From: Closterium sp. NIES-65
Taxonomy: Eukaryota > Streptophyta > Zygnematophyceae > Desmidiales > Closteriaceae
Assembly (NCBI GenBank): GCA_948144175.1
Contig: CANXME010000241.1
Span: forward strand, 57,111-121,110
Direction: 5' to 3'
DNA length: 64,000 nt
Of the stretch, positions 32,997-43,946 are shown in pieces. The translations under genes were made by a program, and so were the position numbers. Position 1 is the first letter of the stretch, and each line of letters starts with the position of its first letter. Below the pieces are notes generated by a model that ran no database searches, was not told the origin of the DNA, and was given only the letters and a program-made list of their open reading frames with translations.

Positions 32997-34487
32997 TTAT
33001 ATATAAGAAATCCAGACTTTAACACCTAAAATTCCGTAAGGAGTCGATGCTCTTGTCTGTGCGTAATCAATTTTATCTGAAAAAACATGTAAAGACGTTT
33101 CCCCATTTTTTCTACATGAACTTTTTGCAATTTCAGCACCATTTAATCGACCTGAACAGTTAATGCGAATTCCTTTTATATATTTACAATTGGATATTTG
33201 TTGAAAGATCGATCGACAAATTTGCCTAAAGGATTTTTTCTGTTCTAATTTGCAAGCTATTTCCTGAGCAATAAGCGAAGCGCTTTGAAAAATAGAACTA
33301 ACTTTAATAGGCCGTAGATCAATCAAGGTATTAGTTTTATCAGAAAGTATAGATTGTACATTGGTCAAATAAAAGTAACGACATTTAGAACTAGGTGCGA
33401 AGCAATTAGTCGACACGTTAGCTTGGACTTGCTTTCTAAATCTGTCAGAGCCATGTGCGTTAGCTCTCTTAAGAAAGAAGTATTGCATAGCATAATAATG
33501 AAAAGAAAGTGTCCGCAAGGACTCTAAACGAACCTGCTTTAGCTTCATCATAGCATTGCGTCCAGGTAGATCTTCTCTGACGAGCCTGTGGTTTGCTGCA
33601 CTTAAAGCAAGAGTAGTCCAGCCACTCCCAAGAAGGTGCGCGAAGCACTCAGATAAATCAGCTTTCTCTTTGTTAAGTGGATAGGATGTCAGCTTTCTCC
33701 GCTTCGCGCCTAAGTCTTTTGCAGAACTTCTAGTAGACATAGTAGCAACCTTGTGTAATTCTAGTAGATTCGCAAGAAATCCCTCTTCTTTTTTTTGTAA
33801 AAGTGTAGTACTACTTTTCATTTCACTGTGGCTAGTAAGCTTAAGAGTAGACATGTTCATAGCAAGGTTCGCATGACCTTCTTTTCCAAAAAAGGTTGGC
33901 GCGATGCGGAAAAAAACATCTCCTAGTTGATTTAATGATAGTTTAGAAGAGTTATAGGATTTACGCGCAGTGTTGGCAAGAGCTTTTTTTTTTTTGTTTA
34001 TTGGAGAAGATAACCAAGACTCTGACGAGCCTGAGGTCTGCCCAACTTGATGAGCTTGCCAACGTGAAACAGCTGCGGACGTTGGATTCGGTGCGAAGCT
34101 GTTAGCAATCTTATTTCTGCTATTTGATTTCTCGCTTCGCGCCTCTGCTTGTAGGGAACCTGGAAGGGACACACTATTTACATCATGGAACATCCCAAAA
34201 GTTGCAATAGCCTTTCGTGCCTTAGAGTTCTTTTGCTCAGGTACCGTCGATTTACGACCAAGGCAAAATAAGTGAATAAGACTTCTCTTCGGGTAATGAT
34301 GAATAACGCATTTACCAAGCCGAAAACCTAATTTGTTTGCATTAGGTTCTTTTATTGAGCTTAGGTAATCTCTAAAATTGAGATCTTGGTAAAGAAGTGT
34401 AGAATAGTAATAATCACTGAACCAACTGGAATCCGAACTTCGGTTGAATCTCAATCTAACTGCGATAGGATTCACTTTTTGAGCCAT
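32997..34487 (-). CDS. rps3: rps3, ribosomal protein S3
   Basis: 496 residues. N-terminus MAQKVNPIAVRLRFNRSSDSSWFSD and C-terminus KGIRINCSGRLNGAEIAKS, TPYGILGVKVWISYI define S3; the middle 250 residues are a poorly conserved insertion as in other plant mitochondria. GC-rich repeat fragments (CCGCTTCGCGCC near 33700; CGCTTCGCGCCTC near 34135) lie inside the insertion in frame. No intron, unlike rps3 of many land plants. Confidence 0.96.
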   Translation of the reverse strand: MAQKVNPIAVRLRFNRSSDSSWFSDYYYSTLLYQDLNFRDYLSSIKEPNANKLGFRLGKCVIHHYPKRSLIHLFCLGRKSTVPEQKNSKARKAIATFGMFHDVNSVSLPGSLQAEARSEKSNSRNKIANSFAPNPTSAAVSRWQAHQVGQTSGSSESWLSSPINKKKKALANTARKSYNSSKLSLNQLGDVFFRIAPTFFGKEGHANLAMNMSTLKLTSHSEMKSSTTLLQKKEEGFLANLLELHKVATMSTRSSAKDLGAKRRKLTSYPLNKEKADLSECFAHLLGSGWTTLALSAANHRLVREDLPGRNAMMKLKQVRLESLRTLSFHYYAMQYFFLKRANAHGSDRFRKQVQANVSTNCFAPSSKCRYFYLTNVQSILSDKTNTLIDLRPIKVSSIFQSASLIAQEIACKLEQKKSFRQICRSIFQQISNCKYIKGIRINCSGRLNGAEIAKSSCRKNGETSLHVFSDKIDYAQTRASTPYGILGVKVWISYI

Positions 34488-34588
34488 AGTTTATTGTAGT
34501 TTTTCTTTTAATTTAGTCTTTTTATGCAATAAGATCTAAAAAGTAGCTACGAGTAAATTCATACCAACGCCACTTTAGACTATTGAAG

Positions 34589-34870
34589 CTATCGCGCTTT
34601 TTTTGCCCCCGGCCTTTCGGTTTTCTTGCTTCGCAAAGGCTCCAAGGCAGAGCGATTAGTACGTGTAGAAGCAAATTCACCAAATTTATGACCTACCATT
34701 TCTGGTCTTATTTTTAATCCGATCCACTTCGTGCCATTATATATTTGTGTAAAAGAACCTACAAATTGAGGCAAAATACATGATCTTCTTGACCAAATTT
34801 TTCGTTTAATCTGTGTTGATCTAAGTAAGCTAGGATCAACAAAAGGCCCCTTCCATACAGAACGAGTCAT
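34589..34870 (-). CDS. rps19: rps19, ribosomal protein S19
   Basis: 93 residues: [56 protein letters not shown]. The last 20 residues ([19 protein letters not shown]) lack the usual conserved tail and are encoded by repeat sequence. Its 5' third lies in the inverted repeat; the other copy is frameshifted. Confidence 0.95.
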   Translation of the reverse strand: MTRSVWKGPFVDPSLLRSTQIKRKIWSRRSCILPQFVGSFTQIYNGTKWIGLKIRPEMVGHKFGEFASTRTNRSALEPLRSKKTERPGAKKAR

Positions 34871-35366
34871 AATTTTTCTTTGTCTTTTTATTCTTAATAA
34901 TAACGTAGATTCTAATAGAGTCCATTGTGGTTCGTCCTATGGAGCAATAAGACTCTACCTTTTTCCAACCTTTTAGGCGGGCCGAAGGACCGGTACGGCG
35001 CCGAAGTCGCCGTAACCTACAAGCAAAAGCTTTCGCAAAACCGCCTTCGGTGCGAGCGAGCTTGCTTTGCAAGCGATGCGCAAAGCGTGCGAGGTTGCAT
35101 CAAAGTCTCACCCCGGAACATGCCCCGCCTTCGGTGCGAGCGGAAGCGAAGCCCCACCCGTTAGAGGGAGAAGCTTGCTTTCAACCGAATCTCAAGGACC
35201 GAAAAAAACAAGTGTGATTCGCTAGAACGCGCGTAAGCTTTCGCGACCCCGCATACGCAAGTGATTTATCCCCCGCCAGGCGCGAAGGAGTCGCGCAGTA
35301 AGAAGCAGCTTTCTTCGCGTGTTGGGCGCCTTTAGGTAAAGCATTCGAAAACAGCTATGTAGTTCT
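34871..35366. repeat. rps19-rpl2 spacer (left arm)
   Basis: 496 nt with no gene; GC-rich repeats, including the inverted copy of the 29611-29675 segment. Mirrored at 63399-63892. Confidence 0.7.
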
Positions 35367-36374
35367 TTAGACTTTGGTAAGCGAAGAAGTGTAACGAAGG
35401 TCCTTTCGCCTTAGATTGCGGCAAGCGGTTCGCGCACCTTTTGTCGGTTTACCCCAAGGTGAAACGGAAGGTCTACCACCTTTTGTACGACCTTCCCCAC
35501 CTCCATGCGGATGATCTATTGGATTCATAGCAACGCCCCGTACCACAGGACGTTTCCCTAACCATCGACTCTGACCTGCTTTTGTCAATTTTCGCGTATT
35601 ATGAGATGCGTTAGATACAACACCGATAGTTGCTCGACATAGCAAATCCAGTAAATACTGTCGCCCTGAGGGAAGTCGTACAACACAGACTCGCTTATTT
35701 TCAAACTTTTGAACAAGTTGACCAAAAGTTCCAGCAGCCCGCACAAGAGTGCCACCTAACCCGGGGGTTCTTTCGACATTATGTAGAAAACTTCCTAAGG
35801 TAGCTTGAGCTAATGTACAGTTAGTGCCTATTTTTTGGTACAACTGTCTATCTTCCAACGTTTTCTTTATGGGTAACCCATAAAGAAACATGGGGTTGGC
35901 AGAGACAAGCTCTAAAGCTCCATTGACCAAAGCATGGTTTTCTACGAACGTTTTCTTTTGAGCCTTAGCCAAACTCATAGTAGGTCCTTCGGCCGAATCT
36001 AAATGCTTGTTCATAATATTATCACCCACTTTCATTTGATCACAGGCTAAAATATAACTGAAAAAGCTAGGTCCTTCGGACCCAAATTCTTCTTTTAACT
36101 CGTAATTTTCTACGCTTCGCGCCTTCGTACCCATTTCAATGTTGGACCAACGTATTAAAGCGATTCGAGAGGAGCGATTAGGATCATATTCTATTCTTTC
36201 GACAACTCCTGTGGATAGACTATTTCTTAGAAAATCAATTCTTCGCTGCAACCTTTTTGAACCACCTCCCCGATGAAATATAGTTATAGAGCCCGAAGAA
36301 TTTCGACCGGCACTCTTACTTTTGCCAAAACTTAATTGTTTAAAGGGTTTCCCTTTCCAAGTTATAGTCTTCAT
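35367..36374 (-). CDS. rpl2: rpl2, ribosomal protein L2 (left arm)
   Basis: 335 residues from ATG 36374 (MKTITWKGKPFKQL). An in-frame ATG six codons upstream is excluded because the mirror copy has one extra A there and reads out of frame. GRNSSGSITIFHRGGGSKR is at the N-terminus; VRGVAMNPIDHPHGGGEGR near the C-terminus holds the His needed for the peptidyl-transferase region. About 150 middle residues are not conserved; KARSVENYEL there is encoded by a repeat core (ACGCTTCGCGCC). Confidence 0.96.
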   Translation of the reverse strand: MKTITWKGKPFKQLSFGKSKSAGRNSSGSITIFHRGGGSKRLQRRIDFLRNSLSTGVVERIEYDPNRSSRIALIRWSNIEMGTKARSVENYELKEEFGSEGPSFFSYILACDQMKVGDNIMNKHLDSAEGPTMSLAKAQKKTFVENHALVNGALELVSANPMFLYGLPIKKTLEDRQLYQKIGTNCTLAQATLGSFLHNVERTPGLGGTLVRAAGTFGQLVQKFENKRVCVVRLPSGRQYLLDLLCRATIGVVSNASHNTRKLTKAGQSRWLGKRPVVRGVAMNPIDHPHGGGEGRTKGGRPSVSPWGKPTKGARTACRNLRRKDLRYTSSLTKV

Positions 36375-36454
36375 AAGCTTATTTTTTTTCATGTTCTGTA
36401 ATGGCTTGCTTAGTATAACTAGCTTAAACTAAAGCAATAAAAAGAAATCAGTTA

Positions 36455-36958
36455 CTAAATGTTACTGCTTAAACGTGTTTTATAATGAAAAAGAACTTTC
36501 ATTTGAACTCCAGACATTTCATGATTTTTTAAATGGACTAACTTTGAGGCTAATTCTTTTCTTTCCGCGCTTATTTTAATTAACTGTTTATGTATTTTCA
36601 TTTCAAATTGTTCCCTAGATTTCTTATCTATATGAGGTGATCGTAAAACTGTGTAGTTTGATTGTTTTAAAGGTAAACGAATCGAAAGGAAACTTGATCT
36701 ATCTGCTAAAATCGATCGATCACGCTTCGGGACTTCACCATGTTCCCGAGAAGAAAACTGGACTCTTTCGGATTCTAAGATACCCTTTGGAAGTTGGGTA
36801 GCTACTAAAAATTGAGAGTCCTTCGCTTGCAAAGCAATTTTTTGCTCACCCGGAGGCGACGCAAGCTCCTGGCGGCCCCTCGCATATGTACTCGATCTAA
36901 CTTCTTTACCATTAGGTACTTCAAAGGATTTTAATACTATCGAAACTTGAACTTTCAT
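36455..36958 (-). CDS. rps10: rps10, ribosomal protein S10 (left arm, intact)
   Basis: 167 residues. The S10 core is at the C-terminal side: [26 protein letters not shown], then [18 protein letters not shown]. Residues about 28-47 ([19 protein letters not shown]) are encoded by a palindromic repeat lying in frame. Sits upstream of rpl2 as in the S10 operon. The right-arm copy lacks one C at codon 57 and is frameshifted, so this may be the only working copy. Confidence 0.94.
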   Translation of the reverse strand: MKVQVSIVLKSFEVPNGKEVRSSTYARGRQELASPPGEQKIALQAKDSQFLVATQLPKGILESERVQFSSREHGEVPKRDRSILADRSSFLSIRLPLKQSNYTVLRSPHIDKKSREQFEMKIHKQLIKISAERKELASKLVHLKNHEMSGVQMKVLFHYKTRLSSNI

Positions 36959-37278
36959 TCTTTCTATTTCATTTAATTAATTCGCTTTGCTAACAGACTC
37001 AATTACTTTTCCTACAAAGCTTGCGACGGACACTTGCGCCCGCAAGCCCCTAATCCTAAGTTTGACCGGGAGCTTTCGTCTCAATAGGAGACCATCTTCG
37101 AAAACGAGCAAGCAAACTTTCGCCAACCTGCTAGAACGAGCAAGCTTTGCTTGCTCGCACGCTTTGCTCAAATGACTCCGGAAGTTCTAAAGGAACCAGT
37201 TGGTGGACTGAAGAGCTTGCTTTATCTGTAAGATAAAGCAAGCTAAATCTGTCAAAAGAAAAGATACTTAAGTCTATG
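36959..37278. repeat. nad7-rps10 spacer (left arm)
   Basis: 320 nt with no gene. A palindrome TTGCTTTATCTGTAAGATAAAGCAA at 37218-37243 follows nad7 and could form an RNA 3' hairpin. Confidence 0.6.
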
Positions 37279-38460
37279 TTATCTATCCACCTCTCCAAAG
37301 ACAATGTCTTGAGTACCTATTATTGTTACAACGTCCGCAAGCATATGATGTTTAGACATAAAGTCAAGTCCTTGTAAGTGAGCAAAACCTGGTGCTCGTA
37401 TTTTGCAGCGATAAGGACGATTTGTTCCATTACTGACTAAATAAACACCAAATTCTCCCTTAGGTGCTTCTACTGCAGTATAAGTTGAAGATGGCAATGG
37501 ACTTACTCCTTCAGTATAGTTTTTGAAATGATGAATTAAAGATTCCATAGATTCTTTCATCTGAGATCGTGATGGAGGACATAATTTACGATCATCCGCT
37601 TTTATTTGGCCCTCAGGCATTGCATTAAGGCATTGTATTATGATTCGAATACTTTGTCGCATTTCTTCAACACGAATACAATAGCGATCATAGCAATCTC
37701 CTCTTGTGCCAACAGGTATATCAAAATCTAATTTGTCATAGACATCATAAGGTGCTGCTTTTCGTAAATCCCAACGAATACCTGAACCTCTAAGCATAAC
37801 TCCACTAAAGCCCCAATCACAAGCTTGTTGTGCTGTAACGACTCCAATATCAACTAATCGTTGTTTCCAAATACGATTATTAGTTAACATTTCTTCTAGT
37901 TCATCAATTCGAGAAGCAAATTGTTCAGCAAAACGAAAGATGTCTTCACTTAAACCTAAAGGCATATCTTGAGCAACTCCTCCAGGTCGGATATAATTAG
38001 CATGCATTCTGGCCCCGGAAACTCTTTCATAGAATTCTAGAAGTTTTTCTCGTTCTTCAAAGGCCCAAAGAAAAGGCGTTAAAGCACCTACATCCATGGC
38101 ATGGGTTGTTAGGGCAAGTAAATGGTTTAATATCCTGGTTATCTCACAAAATAAAACTCGTATGTATTGAGCTCGCAAAGGTACTTCAGAATTACACAAT
38201 TTTTCTACAGCTAAAGAGAAAGCATGTTCTTGCGCCATCATAGAAACATAATCTAAACGATCAAAATAAGGTAGCGCTTGAAGATAGGTTTTATACTCAA
38301 TTAATTTTTCAGTCCCTCTATGAAGCAAACCTATATGGGGTTCCGCACGTTCTACAACTTCCCCATTCATTTCCAAAACTAAACGTAAAACACCATGAGC
38401 TGCTGGGTGTTGTGGTCCAAAATTTAAAGTAAAATTCTTAATTTCTTTTGTTTTAGCCAT
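37279..38460 (-). CDS. nad7: nad7, complex I 49-kDa subunit (left arm)
   Basis: 393 residues. NuoD-type subunit of the complex I peripheral arm that helps form the quinone site. Landmarks: [118 protein letters not shown]. No introns. Identical length to the right-arm copy. Confidence 0.98.
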   Translation of the reverse strand: MAKTKEIKNFTLNFGPQHPAAHGVLRLVLEMNGEVVERAEPHIGLLHRGTEKLIEYKTYLQALPYFDRLDYVSMMAQEHAFSLAVEKLCNSEVPLRAQYIRVLFCEITRILNHLLALTTHAMDVGALTPFLWAFEEREKLLEFYERVSGARMHANYIRPGGVAQDMPLGLSEDIFRFAEQFASRIDELEEMLTNNRIWKQRLVDIGVVTAQQACDWGFSGVMLRGSGIRWDLRKAAPYDVYDKLDFDIPVGTRGDCYDRYCIRVEEMRQSIRIIIQCLNAMPEGQIKADDRKLCPPSRSQMKESMESLIHHFKNYTEGVSPLPSSTYTAVEAPKGEFGVYLVSNGTNRPYRCKIRAPGFAHLQGLDFMSKHHMLADVVTIIGTQDIVFGEVDR

Positions 38461-39182
38461 ATTATGATCTATTTTCTTACATAAAGATTTACCTACTAAG
38501 TCTCACCTTGCTAACTTGGACAAGTGCGTTGCTTTATCGCGTTGCGATAAAGCAACGCAAGGCGCCCAGCGGTGAGCAAGCTTTGCGTTGCGAAGAAAGG
38601 ACTCTCGCGCAGCGAGAGTCTTTCTCGCAACTCACAGCGATGACTTTCCAAAACTCCTTTTTCCTACAGATAAAGAGGGCAAACTTTGCAAATCCTCAGG
38701 CGCGAAGCGAAAGCCTACGGCGCATGTATTATGCGCGGTAAGCCCTACAAAATTAGCTCGCGGTCAAACTTAAGCGCTTGCGGCGGCAAGTATCCGTCGC
38801 AAGCTTTGCTGGGAGGGGCGCCGAAGGCGCCCTCTCTTCACGCCTCGAAGAAAGGTTCGAAGAACTTGCGACGGAAGCTTGCATGTTACTGCGCTTTCGC
38901 CTACCACCGGCGCGGAGCCTTTATTTTTTTTATTGTTCTTTCTTAAAAAAAAAATGCAATGCACAGAGAAGAGATGCGAAGCATTCAAAATGAATCAATG
39001 CGTTAGAACTTTAGTTGTGCAGCACCTGGAGCACTTCACAGTTCATCCCCATTTCCTGTGCAAGAACCGGTGGCTCTAAGTAAAAGTCGAGTGGGTCTAT
39101 CTAAGTTTTTCTAAGAGATAATATTTAAATTGATGTCTATTTTAAGACTTCATTAAACTTTTGATTTTTTGTGTCAAGGATC
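38461..39182. repeat. trnT-nad7 spacer (left arm)
   Basis: 722 nt with no gene. A long palindrome at about 38524-38560 (GTGCGTTGCTTTATCGC / GCGATAAAGCAACGCA) 5' of nad7; GGCGCCGAAGGCGCC near 38817. A 48-nt block near 38851-38898 recurs at 44464-44512. Confidence 0.7.
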
Positions 39183-39255
39183 TGCCTACGACCGGACTTG
39201 AACCGGAGACCTTTCCCTTACCAAGGGAATGCTCTACCATCTGAGCTACATGGGC
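39183..39255 (-). tRNA. trnT: trnT(ggu) (left arm)
   Basis: Anticodon stem TTCCC/GGGAA with loop TTGGTAA (GGT), T-loop GGTTCAAGTCC. Acceptor GCCCATG/CGTAGGC has a C4-A69 mismatch that a C-to-U edit would repair. Confidence 0.93.
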
Positions 39256-39394
39256 CCTGAATGAAGCAGGTCCCTTTATGGCAGCTGCCGCTGCTGTTAG
39301 GGCGCATGTTACTGCGATCCCTTAGGAAAGGGAAGATTCAAAGTAGTAAGTAAGTTGACCAATCTAGTCTAGTTGTGCTTTTCCCCAGGCACAT

Positions 39395-39467
39395 TGGAGG
39401 CGAACGGACTTGAACCGATAACTTCATGCGTGCAAAGCATGTGCTCTACCAATTGAACTACGCCCCC
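39395..39467 (-). tRNA. trnA: trnA(ugc) (left arm)
   Basis: Acceptor GGGGGCG/CGCCTCC with the G3-U70 pair that marks alanine tRNAs; anticodon loop TTTGCAC (TGC); T-loop GGTTCAAGTCC. Confidence 0.95.
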
Positions 39468-41830
39468 ATATCAAATCAAAAAACATTGCTTCGCTTCGCT
39501 CAAATAATGTGGCAAGCAAGGCTTGCTGTATTATGCGAAAATCTGCGAACCGCCTGTATTATGCCAAGATGTTTGCCCGCATGCATTATTTATTATGTGC
39601 ATGCAAGCCTTTTCTGCCGGAGGCGCGAAGCGCTGCGCTTCCGCGTATGTTTCGCCCGCGTACAAACAAAAAAAATATGCACGCCTACAAACCAAAAATG
39701 TGTCGCTTGCGTAGCAAGCTTTCCGTCGCAAGCTTTGCTTGCTCGCTCGCTCTGACGAACCTAACGGAGTCCGAAAGACCGTTAAAAGTTGCGTCATTCA
39801 TTATTTGGCGTTTTTTTATGCCGTGAAACACAGACCTCAACGTGCTTTGCACACTTCACACGTAACTTTACTTCTTTTCGCGTTCGTGCTTTGCAAGCAT
39901 TTCGCTGAAATCGCTTCGTTTTTCAAAGCGTTCGTGCGCAGCAGCCGACATTTTTTCACTGCGGACATCTTCTTTTCACTGGTTATCACGCGCCTTTTTT
40001 TTACAGCCAACGCTTCTCGCCTTCTTTGGGATTGTTTTATAAGATGTTTAACAACCATGATAATCCCAAAGAAGTATTTTAAACCTTGGAACAAGTATGT
40101 GTTTCGCTTGCAAAGCAAGTTCATTCTAACTGTTTTGCTTCGCTGGCTTGGCAAGCTTTCTTTTTTGTTAGCTTTGCTTGCTCGCTATGACGGCGCCTGA
40201 CGGAAACCTAAGGTTCGTAAGAACGCGCGCGAAAGATTTTCGTAGATCCGCAGGTGCGAAGCACATAAAGACACAAAATATAACTCTCTCTGAGATACTC
40301 AATCAATCGATTCCACTCAATAGACACAGAACATATTTTTCAAAGTACTCATAAAAAAAGATAACTCGAAATGACAAAAAATAAGCAAAATGGTTTGAAA
40401 GTGAAGTAAGTCCAGAAAATACACTATGAGTTCATGCAAAATACCTGTAAATACTGTGACAAACAAATCAGACACTCTGTCAAGAAATCGAAAAGCTTTT
40501 CATAGTCTGGTTGAAAAGACAAGATAAATGATTTTAGAAATGATTTGAAAACATAACTCCTTTAGTTTAGAACATACTTGCGAAAAAGAAAAGACAAGTA
40601 ACCACAGATCTATCACTCCATCGGTATTAAATACCAATCACTTAGAAAAATTTCCACAAAAACTAAAGTAAACAGAACATAGTTCTATTCGATGCTACGG
40701 AAATAGAGCAAAAAAAAATTTCAAACGCGAAGGGCCGGATTCTATTCTCTTTTAGTTGACTTTAAAAAAAAGGGCAACCGGTCTTCCGTTTTTGTTCAAT
40801 CAATCGAATCCACACGATATACTTCTTGGAAATATATCTGCCTTGCTTGTTTGCTAAAAAAGGGAATATGTGAAAGCATACAGCTTCCCAAATAACAGTC
40901 GTACCTTGCTAATCAACTAAAGACAAAATCTACTTACGATCTAGCACAATAAGAAGATCTGCCCATGTTCACTGTAGAGAAAGGCACCCAGTTACGGATG
41001 AGTATGAAAGGCAAACTTATGTGGCATAGAATTGAAGAATATTGCTCCGCACCGTTCGTGCGGAGCATTGGTTTTTGCATAACCGTTTAATTAGAAGAAA
41101 ACAGAAAGCTTTCGAAGCTTCGCACCTTGGAATAGTAGATTTTTGGACAAATGGGAGAGGTTTGTGAAAAGTACATCTAGGCTACAACAAAGTAATAACT
41201 TTCTTTTCATTAGGGAGTCTTTTTGCGTAGCAATGCTACGGTCCGCAAGAAGCTTTGAGTTTGCAAAGCAAGTATCTTACTTAAAGGAAAGCCATCGCTT
41301 CTTTGTTTCGCAAGCTTGCTCACACGCTCTGTGCCAACCGGGGGATGCGAGCCTAAGCTCGCTCCGAAGGCGCGTAAGGCACACGCAAGCCTTCTTCGGG
41401 CCCCGCTTAGGCTCGCAGGCTTCGCGCCTCTAGGCTGCGCACTTCGGGTATTTTGCTTGCCGTTTACTAAAGCTTTAGTAAACTTTTCTTTGTAAGGCGC
41501 CTTAGGTGCGAGCTTCTTGGAAGCGGCACGCCTACCCGAAGAACTTCGCTTGCGTGTGTCTTACGCACCCTGTCTTCGCGCCTTATTTATAGAACGGTGC
41601 TTCGCATATTTCACACCATAATGATGCATGATTAAAGTATGCTTCGTTTCGCACCATAAATTTTCTGCGAAACATTGCGCTCAAGAATGTTGCTTGCTTA
41701 CGTTCGCGCACAGCAAGCGGGGATTTTTTTCTGCCGGAGGCCATTTCTGTGCAAAGCGGGCGAAAACTCAAATTTTTACGTTAGAGATCCAGTCACACTA
41801 AAAAAAGGTTTGAACAAGAAAATGAAAGAA
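39468..41830. other. trnS-trnA spacer (left arm)
   Basis: 2363 nt with no recognised gene. 39480-40260 and 41090-41760 are repeat-rich; 40260-41090 is an AT-rich island unlike the repeats, with no long frame. Mirrored at 56937-59298. Confidence 0.6.
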
Positions 41831-41873
41831 CGGAGGTAATGGGATTCGAACCCATGATACAAATGTATTGTAT
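41831..41873 (-). tRNA. trnS: trnS(gcu) exon 2 (left arm)
   Basis: 3' part of the serine tRNA: variable arm TACAATACATTTGTA, T-arm CATGGGTTCGAATCCCAT, acceptor TACCTCC plus G. The exact 5' border may be off by two bases. Confidence 0.88.
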
Positions 41874-42974
41874 GTATTGGGATAGGTACACCTAAAAAGG
41901 GCTCCCCCCCTAAGAACCGTACTGGCAAGTTTTCTTGCATACGGCTCAAGCAACCTGTATTGCTGCGCACCCTTGCCAAGAAAGCAAATTGCTCAAAATA
42001 CAACCTAAGTGCCTGTTTCAAACCGTGGCCTCCGGCAGAATACAGCAAACTTCGCTTGCGAAAGATGCGCAACGATATTTGTTTAAAAATTAAGCAAATC
42101 AAAATATATTCGCTTCAATCAAAACCAGGTTACCTGTGCTTTAGTCAGCAATCTTATTAAGAAAGATAGATATTTCTGTTTAGAAAAGAAAGTTCTAACG
42201 AACCGAACCTATTTCTTAATTATTGCTTAGTAAGCTATGCTTGCGCCCTATCATTGCCGTTTTTTTTAATGATAGGTGCCCAAGTTCCACCAAGTACACT
42301 TTTTCTTTTAACATTATGAACTTAACTAAACCCCGGCAAGATTTTTTAATAAACCACAAAGAAACTTAAATCAGCAGTTTCTTCACTCTTGCTGTTAGTA
42401 AAAAAAAGCAACCACTCCTTTCCTTCGCAAGCAAAGCTTGCTCACCGCTGCGCGCCTAAAGGAATGCGCTTAGCACCTGCGAACCTTACCTAAGTCGCAA
42501 CGCACGGTGCGCAGCAAAGCAAAAGGAAAATACTCAGCGACACATTCGGTGATCTGAGATCCGCTTTATACTGTTTGTGACGAGGCCTCTTCATTAATTC
42601 GTATGTACTATTCATTTGTTAAAAGGGGATCATAAGCTTGTTCATAACATACTTAGAGAAAAGTAAAGATAAAGAATCTTGAAGATAAATTTGAGATTAG
42701 ATTTGTTCTTTCATTCTTGCAGAGACTTTTTACTTTCTTAAAATTCTTTACTTTTACTATTTTTTATTCTCGGTACCAAACTTATTTGAAGCTTAATGCA
42801 TTGAAAACAGCTTTTTTTGATCCTCTTATCCTTGTAATAACAGCTTATTGCGGAAGTTAAGCTACACTACATTGTCTCACGAGTTCCCTATGTTTTGTAG
42901 GTCGTGATAGGATAGGGCCGTGGTTGTGCCCTAGGGTATCTCACCCTATTATACTTTGTGGCTGCTTGTCACAC
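41874..42974 (-). other. group II intron in trnS(gcu) (left arm)
   Basis: About 1.1 kb. Starts GTGTGAC right after the anticodon stem (after tRNA nt 43). Domain V hairpin at 41914-41947 (GAGCCGTATG...AGTACGGTTC, 34 nt), then a domain VI hairpin around GGGAGCCCTTTTTAGG, and the 3' end about 40 nt later. No maturase ORF. A GC-rich repeat lies at about 42420-42540. Confidence 0.88.
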
Positions 42975-43017
42975 TGATTTAGCAAACCAATGCCTTCAGC
43001 CTCTCAGCCATACCTCC
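42975..43017 (-). tRNA. trnS: trnS(gcu) exon 1 (left arm)
   Basis: 43 nt: acceptor GGAGGTA, D-arm TGGCTGAGAGGCTGAAGGC, anticodon stem-loop TTGGTTTGCTAAATCA with anticodon GCT, cut just before the last base of the anticodon stem. Confidence 0.92.
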
Positions 43018-43539
43018 TAACCTTGCGTGGCCGTAAGGTTAGCTTGCTAACCTTACGGCCACGCAAGCTTCGCAAGCTAACCTTACGGCCACGCAAGCTC
43101 ACCGCTGCGCGCCTGGGTGAGCTTGCTTAGCTTGCTCTCCCTAAACGGGAACGGAACCATCGCAAGGTTTGCTTGCGTTATAGAAAACGGGGCCCGAAGG
43201 ACCGAATCCATGCCACACTTCGCTTACGCTTCCTTGTACTTCTTACGAACGAACCTGCTCCGGCTCCAACGCGGCGCCGGTTGCGCTACAAGCCTTTTAC
43301 TTCACCTCCTAAAAGAAGCTTAGGCTCTCAAAAAGAATAAGTTACGAAGGTTCCATAGAAACTCGTAAAAAGAAATTCATATATTCAATTCATTAGAGTC
43401 TTTCTTTAAGTGCACATGAACTTCCGTTCTTAGATTTTCATTTAGGCCACTTTTTGAATCAAAGAACCAATTGTTCGTGGTTGCAATGTCTTATAAAATG
43501 ACTTTGGCTTCGCGCCTGCGGACAAGGGCGCCGAAGGCG
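43018..43539. repeat. trnD-trnS spacer (left arm)
   Basis: 522 nt. Three near-identical units CTAACCTTACGGCCACGCAAG within 43015-43100; otherwise no gene. Confidence 0.7.
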
Positions 43540-43613
43540 CGAGAAAGGCGGGACTTGAACCCGTGATCTCCAGCGTGACAGGCTGGCGCTTTAACCAACT
43601 AAGCTACTTCCCC
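43540..43613 (-). tRNA. trnD: trnD(guc) (left arm)
   Basis: Acceptor GGGGAAG/CTTTCTC, anticodon stem CCAGC/GCTGG with loop CTGTCAC (GTC), T-loop GGTTCAAGTCC, discriminator G. Confidence 0.95.
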
Positions 43614-43946
43614 GTTGCCTTGCTTTCTATTAGTAAAGTGTGAGCGTAGTTAACTGAACTATCTTTTCACCAGAGCTTTCCGAAAGCAAGTGAAAACTCT
43701 CAGTCTAGGCGCGAAGCGATAAAGTGCGAAGCGAAATTGGAACACTTAAACTTCTCTTAACATTTCTGTGCGTTACGCACCTTGTAGGCCTACAAGGTGC
43801 GTAACGCACTAGCTTTTTATAAAGGTGCGCCGAAGGCGCCCCATAAAGAGGCATTCCTAAAGCTTGCTTTGGAAAGCTAACGTCTCGTCATAATTTTGCT
43901 TGCCTAGCAAGAAAATACCCGAGCAAGCAAAGGTTGCCAAGGGATA
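43614..43946. repeat. trnV-trnD spacer (left arm)
   Basis: 333 nt. A strong palindrome GTGCGTTACGCACCTTGTAGG / CCTACAAGGTGCGTAACGCAC at about 43770-43811. No gene. Confidence 0.7.
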
